From Bacillota bacterium (GTDB lineage Bacteria; Bacillota; Sulfobacillia; JAJZYS01; JAJYTV01), in the NCBI GenBank assembly GCA_021793645.1, contig JAJYSJ010000022.1:1-38291 (forward strand): a DNA stretch of 38,291 bases. Direction: 5' to 3'. The first letter of the stretch is position 1; each line of letters opens with the position of its first letter. This document shows positions 6,746-14,870 of this stretch, piece after piece. The position numbers and the translations under genes are program-made. The notes beneath the pieces were generated by a model. That model saw only the letters and a program-made list of their open reading frames with translations, did no database searches and was not told the DNA's origin.

Positions 6746-9487
6746 TCAGCGGTTCCGAAGCACCGCGTCGTACAGCTCTTCCATTCGGGCGATCAGGTCC
6801 GCGCTGGCCTGCGTGAGTTCGAAGGACTCCTGCGTCGCGCCGTCCTCGTCTCCGTCCGCCTTGCGGCGAAGCATCTTCAGGATGGCCCCGTGCAGTTTGC
6901 GGTGCAGCCGGTCAATCTCCTGGAAGACCGGCAGACCGCCGAAGTTCTCGTATCCCAGTCCGCTGCACCAAAGGCCGAGACGGCAGCGATCCACATCGGG
7001 CAGATTGCCGCCCGGGACGTCATCCTGCAATGCCTCGAGCGCTGAACGCACGAGGCGAGCTTCCTCCTCCTGCCAGCCCGCCAGCAGAAGGAGATAGTCC
7101 CATTGGCGCATGTTCACCCGTGTGCGCTGCCAGGCTGGGTCCGGGCGCCAGTCAAGGAGCCACCGCTCGATCTCCGCTATCGGCAGCGGGCGCGCGATGG
7201 CGAAGCCTTGGCCGATCGAGCAGCCAAGGTCAAGGAGCACCGTACCCTGCGAGACCTCCTCGACCCCTTCCGCCACGAGCATTCGCCGCATTGGCAGGAT
7301 GGCCGCAGCCAGTCCGTTCATGATCGAGAGGCTGGTGATGTCCGCGAGCGCCGCCTTGGTAAAGCTCTGATCCATCTTGACTTCGTCCACCGGCAGGCGC
7401 TGCAGGTGCGTCAACGAGCTGTATCCGGTGCCGAAGTCGTCGAGCGCCCACCGCACGCCGAGCCGTGACGTCGCCAGCATCGCGGCGATCGTCCGCTCCA
7501 TATCGTCGACTGCAGCCGACTCCACGATCTCCAGCGTCAGGTTCCCAGGGTCCACTGCGGGATAGCGCATCAGCGCTGCCCCGATGCGCTGCGGGAAGTC
7601 TGCGGCCCTGAGTTGGATTGGAGCGATGTTGACGTTCATCCGCGCACGCAGTCCGCCCTTGATCCATGCCTCCATCTGCTGCAGCGCAGCGTCGAGGACA
7701 TACTCACCAAGAACGGCCATCAGTGCGTGGCCTTCGATCGCAGGCAGAAACTGCCCTGGCGCGAGCAAGCCGCGCTCGGGGTGCTGCCAACGGACGAGTG
7801 CTTCGAAGCCGATGAGTCTTCCCGTATGCATCTCGACCTGAGGCTGGTAGTGCAGAACGAACTCATTGCTCGCGAGGCCCCGCGCGATCTGCTCGCGCAG
7901 TGTCTGGCGGTTGACAATCGCTTCCTCGATCTCCGGCGTGAAGCAGACGAGCTCGCCGGGACCCGCGGCAACGGCGCGGTAGGTTGCCATGTGGGCGCGG
8001 CGCAGCAATTCCTCTGGCGTATGGCGCTCGATTCCCTGGTCACGCGCGATGCCGATGTTAACCTCCAGTTCCAAGCGTTCGCTGCCCATGGCGATGGGCT
8101 CTTGCAGGCGCTGCGCGACCGACTTCCCGAATGCCTTGGCACTCTCTTCGTCCGCGAGCCCCCCGATCAGCAGGGTAAACTCGGCGCCGCCGACGCGCGC
8201 CACGAGATCCGTCGGCGACACGGCAACGCGCAGCCTTTGCGCGACCTCCCTCAGCACCGCATCTCCTTTGGCATAGCCGAGCCTGTCATTCATCTCCATG
8301 AAGTCCCCGATCGCGACGTGCATGGCCGCCAGGTGCACACCCTCGGTGCGTGCCGCGGTCAATCGTTCTTCGATGGTGTTGCGCAGCAGCACTTCGTTTG
8401 GCAGGTTCGTCAAGGGATCGTAGTGTGAGAAGAAGCGGGCGCGGTCCTGGGTCTCCATATCCTGGATAGCAAAGCCGATGTCGCCTGCAAGGCGCCTCAG
8501 CAGCAGCAGCAGATCGTCTGCGAAGAAGTCTGGGTCGTTTGCATAGACTGCGAGCAATCCTGTGACGTGCGCTCCCTGGTGAAGCGGGAGGCATGCCGTC
8601 GCCCGGCCAAGCCCGGATGCGGTCGCATTCTCGAAGAAGGCCTGCTGCAGGGGATTCTCGGATGCGTCCTGCCATACAACAGGCTGCGCGGTATGCGCGC
8701 ATTCCACCGCGGGGCCGTACCACTCGGGGCAGAAGGGTCGGCTCGCGAGCAGAGCGGCATAGGGACCACCCTCGCCTGCGTAGGTCACGAGGCGGACTCC
8801 CTCTTCTTGCAGCAGTCCGATCCAAGCGAACTGCAGCCCCATCTTGCGAACGAGGATCGAGCAGATCTCCTGGAACAAGCTCTCTACCTGCCCGCGCTGA
8901 ACGAGGACTTCGTTGGCCGAGAGCAGGGCCGAGTGAAATCTCTCTAGGCGCGCGCTGCTCGACTCCGCCTTGGCCAGTCGCTCCAGCAGGGTCTGGCGCT
9001 CGAAGGCGGCGCCGAGCTGTTCGGCCATGCTCTCCAAGATAAGCGCCCTCTGTCCGGCAGGACGTTCGGCGGGCGTCTGCCACCCCAGGCTAAGAGCACC
9101 CACCAGAGAATCTCCAATGCGAATCGGAAGGTGCAGAACGTTGGCGACGCCAAACTCGCGAAAGAGTGGCTGCGCCAGTGAATCTGTCTGATAGTCCTCG
9201 ATGAACAGTGGCTTGCCTGAACGCACGGCCGCACTGGCGCCTGGCGACAGCGAGTGCAGAGTCTTGGCTTCAATCTCAGGTGGAAAGCCGATGCACTGCT
9301 CATAGAGCAAATCTCCCTCCGCGCCCACCAGCGACAGCGCGGCGTTGTCGGCACCGGCCAGCTCCATGGCCGCCTGCACCGCCACGTCCAAAAAGGCGAC
9401 GCCCTCGTCGCCTTGCTCGAGTCTTTGCAGCGTACGGAGAATGGACTGCAGTTCCGATGCGCTCTCTGCCGCGGCTTCGTCGTGCAC
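6746..9487 (-). CDS. GAF-GAF-GGAEF-EAL-CZB cyclic-di-GMP phosphodiesterase
   Basis: The 913-residue cytoplasmic signalling protein has two GAF domains (about 15-165 and 205-345), a GGDEF-type domain (from HYDPLTNLPNE near 354), an EAL domain (about 530-775) and a C-terminal CZB-like zinc-binding domain (about 790-905). The cyclase signature reads GGAEF near residue 430, so cyclase activity is probably lost; it may still bind GTP. The EAL domain keeps its motif (FEALVRW near 560), DDFGTGYSS near 682 and AEGVEE near 736, so it should hydrolyse cyclic-di-GMP. The CZB part has C in CRLGLW and an H-x-x-x-H pair (HRKLH). The first usual His ligand is not evident. GTG start after AAGGTGG. Confidence 0.88.
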   Translation of the reverse strand: MHDEAAAESASELQSILRTLQRLEQGDEGVAFLDVAVQAAMELAGADNAALSLVGAEGDLLYEQCIGFPPEIEAKTLHSLSPGASAAVRSGKPLFIEDYQTDSLAQPLFREFGVANVLHLPIRIGDSLVGALSLGWQTPAERPAGQRALILESMAEQLGAAFERQTLLERLAKAESSSARLERFHSALLSANEVLVQRGQVESLFQEICSILVRKMGLQFAWIGLLQEEGVRLVTYAGEGGPYAALLASRPFCPEWYGPAVECAHTAQPVVWQDASENPLQQAFFENATASGLGRATACLPLHQGAHVTGLLAVYANDPDFFADDLLLLLRRLAGDIGFAIQDMETQDRARFFSHYDPLTNLPNEVLLRNTIEERLTAARTEGVHLAAMHVAIGDFMEMNDRLGYAKGDAVLREVAQRLRVAVSPTDLVARVGGAEFTLLIGGLADEESAKAFGKSVAQRLQEPIAMGSERLELEVNIGIARDQGIERHTPEELLRRAHMATYRAVAAGPGELVCFTPEIEEAIVNRQTLREQIARGLASNEFVLHYQPQVEMHTGRLIGFEALVRWQHPERGLLAPGQFLPAIEGHALMAVLGEYVLDAALQQMEAWIKGGLRARMNVNIAPIQLRAADFPQRIGAALMRYPAVDPGNLTLEIVESAAVDDMERTIAAMLATSRLGVRWALDDFGTGYSSLTHLQRLPVDEVKMDQSFTKAALADITSLSIMNGLAAAILPMRRMLVAEGVEEVSQGTVLLDLGCSIGQGFAIARPLPIAEIERWLLDWRPDPAWQRTRVNMRQWDYLLLLAGWQEEEARLVRSALEALQDDVPGGNLPDVDRCRLGLWCSGLGYENFGGLPVFQEIDRLHRKLHGAILKMLRRKADGDEDGATQESFELTQASADLIARMEELYDAVLRNR

Positions 9488-9522
9488 TGCAAGCCACCTT
9501 CGATCGATTTTCGGGTGTCTTG

Positions 9523-9965
9523 CTATGGCAATTCTTGCTGAGACGGCTGCTTTCCTGCCGCACGCGCTTCCGAAGGCGGCCTACCCCTCCCCGCGACGCC
9601 GTCCCACAGGACGGCGACCAGAACGCCGGCCGTGCGGTCGATGTCCGCGAAGCGGGGCTTGCCTCCTCATTTTCGGACCTGTCCGACGCGGAGGAGCGCA
9701 AGAAAGGCATGCGCAACCAGCACTGGATCCGCCGTGCGGATCTCGCCTCGCTCGGCAGCAGCAGGGAAGGCGCATTCGATCACCGCTTCGCCGCTGCGCT
9801 CCTGTGCGCGGATGTCTGCCAGCCGGGTCGCAGAGAGATCCAACGTCGCCTCAGGCATCATCGCGTCGAATCTTTTGCAGGGGTGCGGCAGCGCGAGCAC
9901 GATCTTGGCGATTTCCTCAAGCCGCGCCCGCAGCGGCCACCCTGCTGGAGCAGGCTCTCGGTGGC
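9523..9965 (-). pseudogene. TetR-family regulator remnant with in-frame stop
   Basis: One minus-strand frame reads RARLEEIAKIVLALPHPCKR, then EAVIECAFPAAAERGEI, then ADPVLVAHAFLALLRVGQVRK, a typical TetR C-terminal ligand/dimerisation domain. A TGA interrupts the frame at about 9667, after which the same frame continues sensibly (RFADIDRTAGVLVAVLWDGV) to a TAG at 9523. The N-terminal helix-turn-helix is not found upstream. The gene is therefore truncated at the 5' end and carries a nonsense codon. It lies head-to-head with the acetamidase gene. Confidence 0.5.
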
Positions 9966-10068
9966 GTGACGCGCACGGTTCCGCCTGCAGGCGCAAGCCC
10001 CGATCGCGCACTAGAGAGGAACCAGCCATCTGGCGGCGAAGGTCGGGTCTCACCGTGGAGGTGGTTTC

Positions 10069-10989
10069 TTGGCGTCTTTCCACATCCCGCGCTCGAACTC
10101 GCACTTCACCTGGAACCGCGACCTGGCCCCCGCAGTCACTGTAGACCCAGGAGCGACCGTCTCCCTCGAGGTCGCGAATGCATCCGGCGGGCAGTTCGGT
10201 GCCGACGCCAGCGTCGACGACGTCGCGCGATTGGACTTCTCGCGCGTGAACCCGGTCACGGGCCCCGTCTTTGTGCGCGGCGCGGAACCTGGCGACAGTC
10301 TCGTCGTCGACATCCTCTCGATTGACCTCGACACCTGGGGCTGGACTGCGAACATCCCTGGCTTCGGCCTTTTGGCCGATGCGTTCCAGACGCCGCACCT
10401 GCGCATCTCAAAGGTCTCCGCGCATACGGCGGATCTGATGCCGGGCCTGCGCATCCCCGTTGTGCCGTTCATCGGCACGATCGGTGTAGCAATGCCCTCT
10501 TCCGGAGACCACCCGATCGTGCCGCCAAGTCCCCAGGGCGGCAACATGGACATCCGCCACATCACGCCCGGTGCGCGTCTGCACCTGCCGATCGCGGTAC
10601 ACGGTGCACTCCTTTCGCTCGGTGACACGCATGCCGCGCAAGGAGACGGCGAGGTGTGCGGCACCGCGATCGAGACGAGTTCCGTCGTGACAGTCCGCGT
10701 GCACCTCGAGAAAGGCGGGGCCCGGCCCTACCCGATGGTCGAGACGCACCCCCGCAGCGCGCGCCAAGGTCGGGCCATCGCAACGACCGGCATCGCGCCC
10801 GACCTGTTCGAAGCTGCCCGCGCCGCCACCCGCGGGATGATCGAGGAGATCGTCCGCAGGACCGGGGTTACGGCGCTCGACGCCTACCTCGTCGCGTCGG
10901 TCGCGGGCGATCTAAAGATCTCGGAAGTGGTGGATGCGCCCAATTGGGTCGTCTCGATGCACCTCGAGAAGGACATCCTGAACGGCTGA
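10069..10989 (+). CDS. Acetamidase/formamidase family amidase
   Basis: The 306-residue protein belongs to the FmdA/AmdA family, which hydrolyses short amides such as formamide or acetamide to ammonia and the acid. Features of the family include NANP-like openings (SGGQFGADAS), VNPVTGPVFVRGAEPGD, the glycine-rich IGTIGVA, GGNMDIRH and GALLSLGDTHAAQGDGEVCGTAIE, which carries the metal-binding and catalytic residues. The TTG start is 4 nt after a GGAGGTGG Shine-Dalgarno. It is a single-gene unit closed by a hairpin at 11069-11088. The remnant TetR gene upstream may once have regulated it. Confidence 0.92.
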   Translation: MASFHIPRSNSHFTWNRDLAPAVTVDPGATVSLEVANASGGQFGADASVDDVARLDFSRVNPVTGPVFVRGAEPGDSLVVDILSIDLDTWGWTANIPGFGLLADAFQTPHLRISKVSAHTADLMPGLRIPVVPFIGTIGVAMPSSGDHPIVPPSPQGGNMDIRHITPGARLHLPIAVHGALLSLGDTHAAQGDGEVCGTAIETSSVVTVRVHLEKGGARPYPMVETHPRSARQGRAIATTGIAPDLFEAARAATRGMIEEIVRRTGVTALDAYLVASVAGDLKISEVVDAPNWVVSMHLEKDILNG

Positions 10990-11068
10990 TCGGCGCGGCT
11001 GGTGCACCCTGCCGCCGTGCCGTTGATGCGCAGATGCGTCCTTGCAGGCCCCGCACAGAGGGGAAGGC

Positions 11069-11096
11069 GCCCGCCGGATGCGGCGGGCGTCTTCTG
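11069..11096 (+). terminator. Hairpin terminator after the acetamidase gene
   Basis: GCCCGCCG (11069-11076) pairs with CGGCGGGC (11081-11088) across a GATG loop, followed by GTCTTCT. The T-tract is short, so termination may be moderate. Confidence 0.6.
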
Positions 11097-11154
11097 ATCC
11101 ACTCTCTCCCGTATCGGGAGGTTGCGCAGCGGTACAATCGTTGAAAGGGAGGTC

Positions 11155-11916
11155 TTGCCGATTTCAGAGCGGAGCTGCGCCGTCGTCACCGGCGCATCAT
11201 CGGGCATCGGTGCCGCCTTCGCCGCCGAACTGGCCGCCCAGGGACACTACGTCGTGCTGATCGCGCGGCGCACAGAACGCCTCGCCGAGGTGCTCGGCGC
11301 GCTGCCTGAGGGTGCAGGCGAATCGCTGGTGCTGGACGTTGCAGCACCGGGCTCTGCCGAGGCTGCCCTGGCGCACCTCGCACAGCGCGGCCTAATCCCC
11401 GATCTGCTCATCAACAACGCCGGCATCGGCGATTACCGTCCCCTCCTCGACGCGGACCTCGAACGTCTGCATGCCATGATCGAAGTGAACAGCCGCGCGC
11501 TGCTGGACTGGACCTACGCCTTCCTGCTCGGCATGCGTGAGCGTCGCCGCGGCGCAGTCATCCAGGTCGCTTCCGGGATCGTCTTCGTCCCTGCGCCGAA
11601 GATGGCCACGTACGCTGCAAGCAAGGCGTTCGTACATGCGCTCGGAGAGGCGCTGCCCTTTGAACTGCAGGGCACCGGCGTCTCGTATCTGACGCTCTAC
11701 CCGGGTTCGACCGAGAGCGAATTCTTCGTCGGTGCGGGGATGAGCCGTCCGCCGGGCACCGTTCCCGCTCGTCAGGTTGCGCGCGAGGGGCTGGCAGCCC
11801 TCGCCCGCGGCAAGACGCGCCACGTCGTCGGCGCCTTCAACCGGTTCGGCACTCGTATCATGCCTTTTCTGCCGCGGGGCTTCGTCGCCCGCATGGCGGC
11901 CAGGATGACGCAATAG
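11155..11916 (+). CDS. Short-chain dehydrogenase/reductase
   Basis: This is a classical SDR of about 253 residues that uses NAD(P)(H) to oxidise or reduce an unidentified substrate. It has the cofactor motif T-G-A-S-S-G-I-G near the N-terminus, NNAG, and the catalytic Ser (VASGIV) and Y-A-A-S-K. The TTG at 11155 directly follows GGGAGG; an earlier in-frame TTG at 11122 lies upstream of a TACAAT -10-like box (11134-11139), so the later start is more likely. The C-terminus (GFVARMAARM) resembles DltE/YdfG-type SDRs. Confidence 0.9.
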   Translation: MPISERSCAVVTGASSGIGAAFAAELAAQGHYVVLIARRTERLAEVLGALPEGAGESLVLDVAAPGSAEAALAHLAQRGLIPDLLINNAGIGDYRPLLDADLERLHAMIEVNSRALLDWTYAFLLGMRERRRGAVIQVASGIVFVPAPKMATYAASKAFVHALGEALPFELQGTGVSYLTLYPGSTESEFFVGAGMSRPPGTVPARQVAREGLAALARGKTRHVVGAFNRFGTRIMPFLPRGFVARMAARMTQ

Positions 11917-11972
11917 GGCCCGTTGCAGCCAAGCCAGGCGGACCCGTGCGCGCCGCGCAGTACCGGCGACTT

Positions 11973-12502
11973 TTAGGACGAAGCGGCAGCGGAACCGGCG
12001 CGATCCGCGTTGCGATGCAGGAGGCTGTACATCACTGGCACGACGACGAGCGGACGCTACTCCGATCGCAGGAAGACGGCGATCGTCGTGACGGTCGAAG
12101 ATGTGACCGCCTTCGCGACCTCGCGGACCCCGGCGATGATCGTGTCCTGCGTTCGGTCGCGAGGCGGCGTCGCCTGGATTTTTCGGAAGACGTTCTCGAG
12201 CAGCACAATACTGTCGTCGACGACCCGCCCGACCGATACTGCAATGCCGCCAAGGGTCATGACGTTGAGACTGATTCCCAGTGCATTGAGAACCATCAGG
12301 CTGATCAGGATCGACAGCGGGATGGAGACGACGGCGACGAGCGTCGAAGCGGCGTTCCTAAGAAGAAGGCGATGATCAGGACGGCGAGCAGGGCACCGAG
12401 GAGAGCCTCCTGCAGCATGCTGTTGACCGACGCCTTGATGCTGGTCGCCTGGTTGTCCAGCGTGACGATATGAATGCCCTTGGGCAGGTTCTGACGGACG
12501 GT
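11973..12502 (-). pseudogene. RND (AcrB/SwrC-type) efflux transporter remnant
   Basis: The minus strand encodes pieces of an RND inner-membrane pump in the correct order. The first is SVNSMLQEALLGALLAVLII, followed by a frameshift near 12360. The second is NVMTLGGIAVSVGRVVDDSIVLLENVF, which contains the proton-relay D-D pair. The third is VREVAKAVTSSTVTTIAVFL. Then, after a junction near 12057, comes the extreme C-terminus LVVVPVMYSLLHRNADR. More than 700 residues expected between the last two pieces are missing, so there was a large internal deletion. Any periplasmic adaptor partner is absent. Confidence 0.8.
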
Positions 12503-12555
12503 CTCACGTCAGCGGGAACAGACGTGCCCATCCGGGCGACGTGCGCAAGGCGGCG

Positions 12556-12999
12556 CTAGTTCGTGCCGCCACGTTGCCGAATGGCTTCTTTGGCCAGTTC
12601 GTCGCAGCGATTGTTCAACGGATCCGAAGCGTGGCCTTCCACCCACTCGAACTTGACCTTGTGCTGCCCGATCGCGCTCAACAGCTCTTGCCAGAGGTCC
12701 TGGTTCTCGACAGGTTTGCCGGTGCTCGTGCGCCAGCCGTTTTTCTGCCACTTGTCGAGCCATCTCTTCTGAAAGGCGTTCACCACATACGACGAATCGG
12801 AGTGGACGCGCACATTGCACGGCTGGGTGAGCGCCTTCAAACCTTGGATGACCGCCGTCATTTCCATACGGTTATTGGTCGTATCCGCGGCGAAGCCGGA
12901 GATCTCCCTGCGCCTTTCCCCGGCAACAAGGACGGCAGCCCAGCCGCCCGGACCCGGATTGCCGGAGCAGGCGCCGTCGGTGTAGATGGTAATATCCAT
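12556..12999 (-). CDS. rnhA: Ribonuclease HI
   Basis: This 147-residue enzyme cuts the RNA strand of RNA-DNA hybrids during replication and repair. The catalytic acidic residues are visible: D in TDGACSGNPGPGG, E in NNRMEMTAV, D in VHSDSSYVV, and the late D in DPLNNRCDELA with the preceding H in GHASD. WLDKWQKNGWRT is the basic-protrusion region of type HI enzymes of the E. coli kind. The ATG at 12999 has GAGGAG upstream; the frame extends further but without a site. Confidence 0.95.
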   Translation of the reverse strand: MDITIYTDGACSGNPGPGGWAAVLVAGERRREISGFAADTTNNRMEMTAVIQGLKALTQPCNVRVHSDSSYVVNAFQKRWLDKWQKNGWRTSTGKPVENQDLWQELLSAIGQHKVKFEWVEGHASDPLNNRCDELAKEAIRQRGGTN

Positions 13000-13312
13000 G
13001 CTTGTACTCCTCGCAAAGGTTTGGAAGTCAACAGGCTTCGAATCTGCCCGTTCGTGATGCGTCTCCCGCCATCCTGCAGAGTTCCATGCAGCCTGTATCG
13101 CTCCGGTTGGCGCCTCGCCAATACGACGCGTCCAGGAGGGGGAGCCTGCGGCTCGGACGGACCTCCTGTGCGACATAGCGAATGGTCTGGCGCCCTTCGG
13201 CAACGCGCGAGGCGCTTCCCAGCGAGCATTTCAGCGATTTGAGCATCCTCACGGCGACCCGGCACGACCCCCGGCGACTCTGGCAGAAAGGCAGCAACCA
13301 GGGCAGCAAAAC
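13000..13312. other. Gap with an unidentified coding-like fragment
   Basis: No complete gene is seen. On the minus strand a reading beginning FAALVAAFLPESPGVV continues, after a frame change near 13200, as EGRQTIRYVAQEVRPSRRL. This could be a broken reading frame, but it matches no family I know. The region starts the patchwork island. Confidence 0.3.
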
Positions 13313-13456
13313 TCAATCGTCTACCAGAGTGTCGAAGCGATCGAATGCAGCCTGGAGGGTTGCATCAAGGACGTGCGCGTACACCTGCGCCGTGAACGCG
13401 AAGCTCTTGTGCCCCCGCATCTTCGAGATGACCACGATGTCGATACCGGCCCACGG
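13313..13456 (-). pseudogene. Tyrosine integrase C-terminal stub (copy 1)
   Basis: Minus-strand translation gives AGIDIVVISKMRGHK, then SFAFTAQVYAHVLDATLQAA, ending FDTLVDD and TGA. This is the end of a phage-type tyrosine recombinase: the G-H-K segment before the catalytic tyrosine and the Y-A-H after it are both present. Everything upstream, including the catalytic Arg and His-x-x-Arg, is missing. It is clearly related to the second stub at 16076-16270. Confidence 0.75.
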
Positions 13457-13467
13457 TGCCGCTGTAC

Positions 13468-13794
13468 CTATGGGTTTTTGAAGATGTTATGATCGCCTAT
13501 TCTCCTCCACCTGACAACCGGCCACTTTTTCCCTTCGGAATCGATTGCTTCAGTCCATTCCCAAGTGGCTCTGCCATCGGGCCCACTAAAGTGCCAAGTC
13601 ATTTCCCAAACACCTTTGGCACCGGTAACAGACTGGACGCGGAGGCTATCCTGCCAGGCTGACGGATCCTTACTGAGAATGTAACGCTCGCAACCTTCAT
13701 TAAAGTCTTTTACGGCCGCACGGAACAGCTTACGCTCGGCCTCTGAGAGCCGGCGATAATCAGCCTTGAAAGACTCTGTTCGTTCGTACCTCAC
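13468..13794 (-). CDS. RelE/ParE-like putative toxin
   Basis: The 108-residue basic protein is translationally coupled (4-bp GTGA overlap) to an AbrB-type antitoxin gene. The sequence (SFKADYRRLSEAERKLFRAA, GVWEMTWHFSGPDGRA, VVRWRRIGDHNIF) resembles the ParE/RelE-like proteins that accompany AbrB-family antitoxins in actinobacteria and other bacteria. Such proteins usually cut mRNA at the ribosome or poison gyrase; the target here is not known. The pairing, order (antitoxin first) and size all fit a type II module. It lies directly beside an integrase stub. Confidence 0.68.
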   Translation of the reverse strand: MRYERTESFKADYRRLSEAERKLFRAAVKDFNEGCERYILSKDPSAWQDSLRVQSVTGAKGVWEMTWHFSGPDGRATWEWTEAIDSEGKKWPVVRWRRIGDHNIFKNP

Positions 13795-14075
13795 GACTCC
13801 AGATCGGTCAGGAACTCGTCGACGTCCTTGAAGGATCTTACTCGCCCGGCCTTGATGTCCTCATCCGCCTCGTGCTCCATGCGCTGCCACTTGTCGGTCC
13901 AAAACCAAGTCTGCTCAAATGGTATCGCGACGTAAGGGCGCAAGACGATCTCGCCATCCCTCTCAACGACTTCGACCTGCGCTCCGGGCTCATCCAAACC
14001 GTAGCGCCGCCGCGTGTCGGAAGGGATAGCAATCAATCCTCGATTCCGTACGGTTACGAAGACCTTTCTGTCCAT
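13791..14075 (-). CDS. AbrB/MazE-family antitoxin
   Basis: This 94-residue protein has an N-terminal swapped-hairpin AbrB domain (VTVRNRGLIAIPSDTRRRYGL) that should bind DNA as a dimer. It also has an acidic C-terminal tail (FEQTWFWTDKWQRMEHEADE, then KDVDEFLTDL) of the type that wraps around a partner toxin. It should neutralise the 13468-13794 product and repress its own operon. The ATG at 14075 has only a weak ribosome-binding site. Confidence 0.75.
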   Translation of the reverse strand: MDRKVFVTVRNRGLIAIPSDTRRRYGLDEPGAQVEVVERDGEIVLRPYVAIPFEQTWFWTDKWQRMEHEADEDIKAGRVRSFKDVDEFLTDLES

Positions 14076-14384
14076 CAGAACCGCAGCGCTGAGACCCCGG
14101 CGTTCGAGCCGGAGAGGAAGCGCGGCTCCCCCCTTTCTCCTTCAGCAGCAGTATGGACGAAAAGCCGAAAAGCTGCAAGGCTGATTTCTCGCTTCTTGCA
14201 CCTTCTGAAGCGTTGCGTGCCAAAACGGCGCCAAGGACACCGAACCGCCGCTGGCACAGTGCCGGCGGCGGTTCTCACAAACCTCTGTTTCAATCTCCTG
14301 TGGGAAACGGACAGGCAAAAGCGACATCGCCTGTGCGGTGCCGCTATCACTCGGCTATCGTCAGCATCGTACGGCGCGACGGTT
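14076..14384. other. Non-coding stretch with a long inverted repeat
   Basis: No convincing gene is found. At 14242-14257 the sequence GAACCGCCGCTGGCAC is followed one base later by its near-perfect reverse complement (14259-14274; one G-U type mismatch). It may be the terminator of the minus-strand membrane-protein gene at 14385, although no T-tract follows on either strand, or a relic of a mobile-element end. Confidence 0.45.
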
Positions 14385-14822
14385 TCAGGGCACAGGCACC
14401 ACTTCACCATTGTGGTATGGGCGGCAACCCTTGGGCGGAGAGACGTTCGTCGAAAGAAAGGTAATGTGCCCGTTAGAAGTACATACGTACGTGTGCGAGA
14501 CATAACCTGGCACCCGCTGCGAAAGTGCGACGGGTATCGACAGCAGGAAGATAACCGCCAACGCTATCGTCATCGCGTGCGGTCTGGTGCGCTTCACTAG
14601 ACCCTCTATGAGCCCATAGATCATAGCTGCCATTGCCACGTATCCTACGATTGCACTTCCCGTTATCGTGCGCACCGTTGGTTCAAAAGAACGAAAAACT
14701 AACAGTAAGTCAATTGCAGGAGTCGCGTGCACAAGAAGTAACGCAAGCCCCAATGCAAATATCATGCCGCCATATCCCTTGCGGCGAGGTTCGATGCCGC
14801 CGCCGTCACTATTTGATTGCAT
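14385..14822 (-). CDS. Small membrane protein, unknown function
   Basis: This protein of about 145 residues has a short polar Gly-rich N-terminus, three predicted membrane segments (MIFALGLALLLVHATPAIDL, IVGYVAMAAMIYGLIEGLV, and MTIALAVIFLLSIPVAL) and an exported tail with two cysteines (TYVCTSNGH, PPKGCRPYHNG) that could form a disulfide. I do not recognise the family. Three consecutive ATG codons follow GGGAGG; the one at 14822 has the best spacing (7 nt). A promoter lies just upstream at 14843-14870. Confidence 0.6.
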   Translation of the reverse strand: MQSNSDGGGIEPRRKGYGGMIFALGLALLLVHATPAIDLLLVFRSFEPTVRTITGSAIVGYVAMAAMIYGLIEGLVKRTRPHAMTIALAVIFLLSIPVALSQRVPGYVSHTYVCTSNGHITFLSTNVSPPKGCRPYHNGEVVPVP

Positions 14823-14842
14823 CATCATTCCTCCCATTTTCC

Positions 14843-14870
14843 AGTATACTCCATTTTTCGTTAGGATCAA
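14843..14870 (-). promoter_or_regulatory. Sigma-A-type promoter of the small membrane protein
   Basis: On the minus strand, TTGATC (14865-14870) and TATACT (14843-14848) are separated by 16 bp. It sits only 2 bp beyond the transposase stop codon, so the IS end may supply part of it. Confidence 0.6.
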
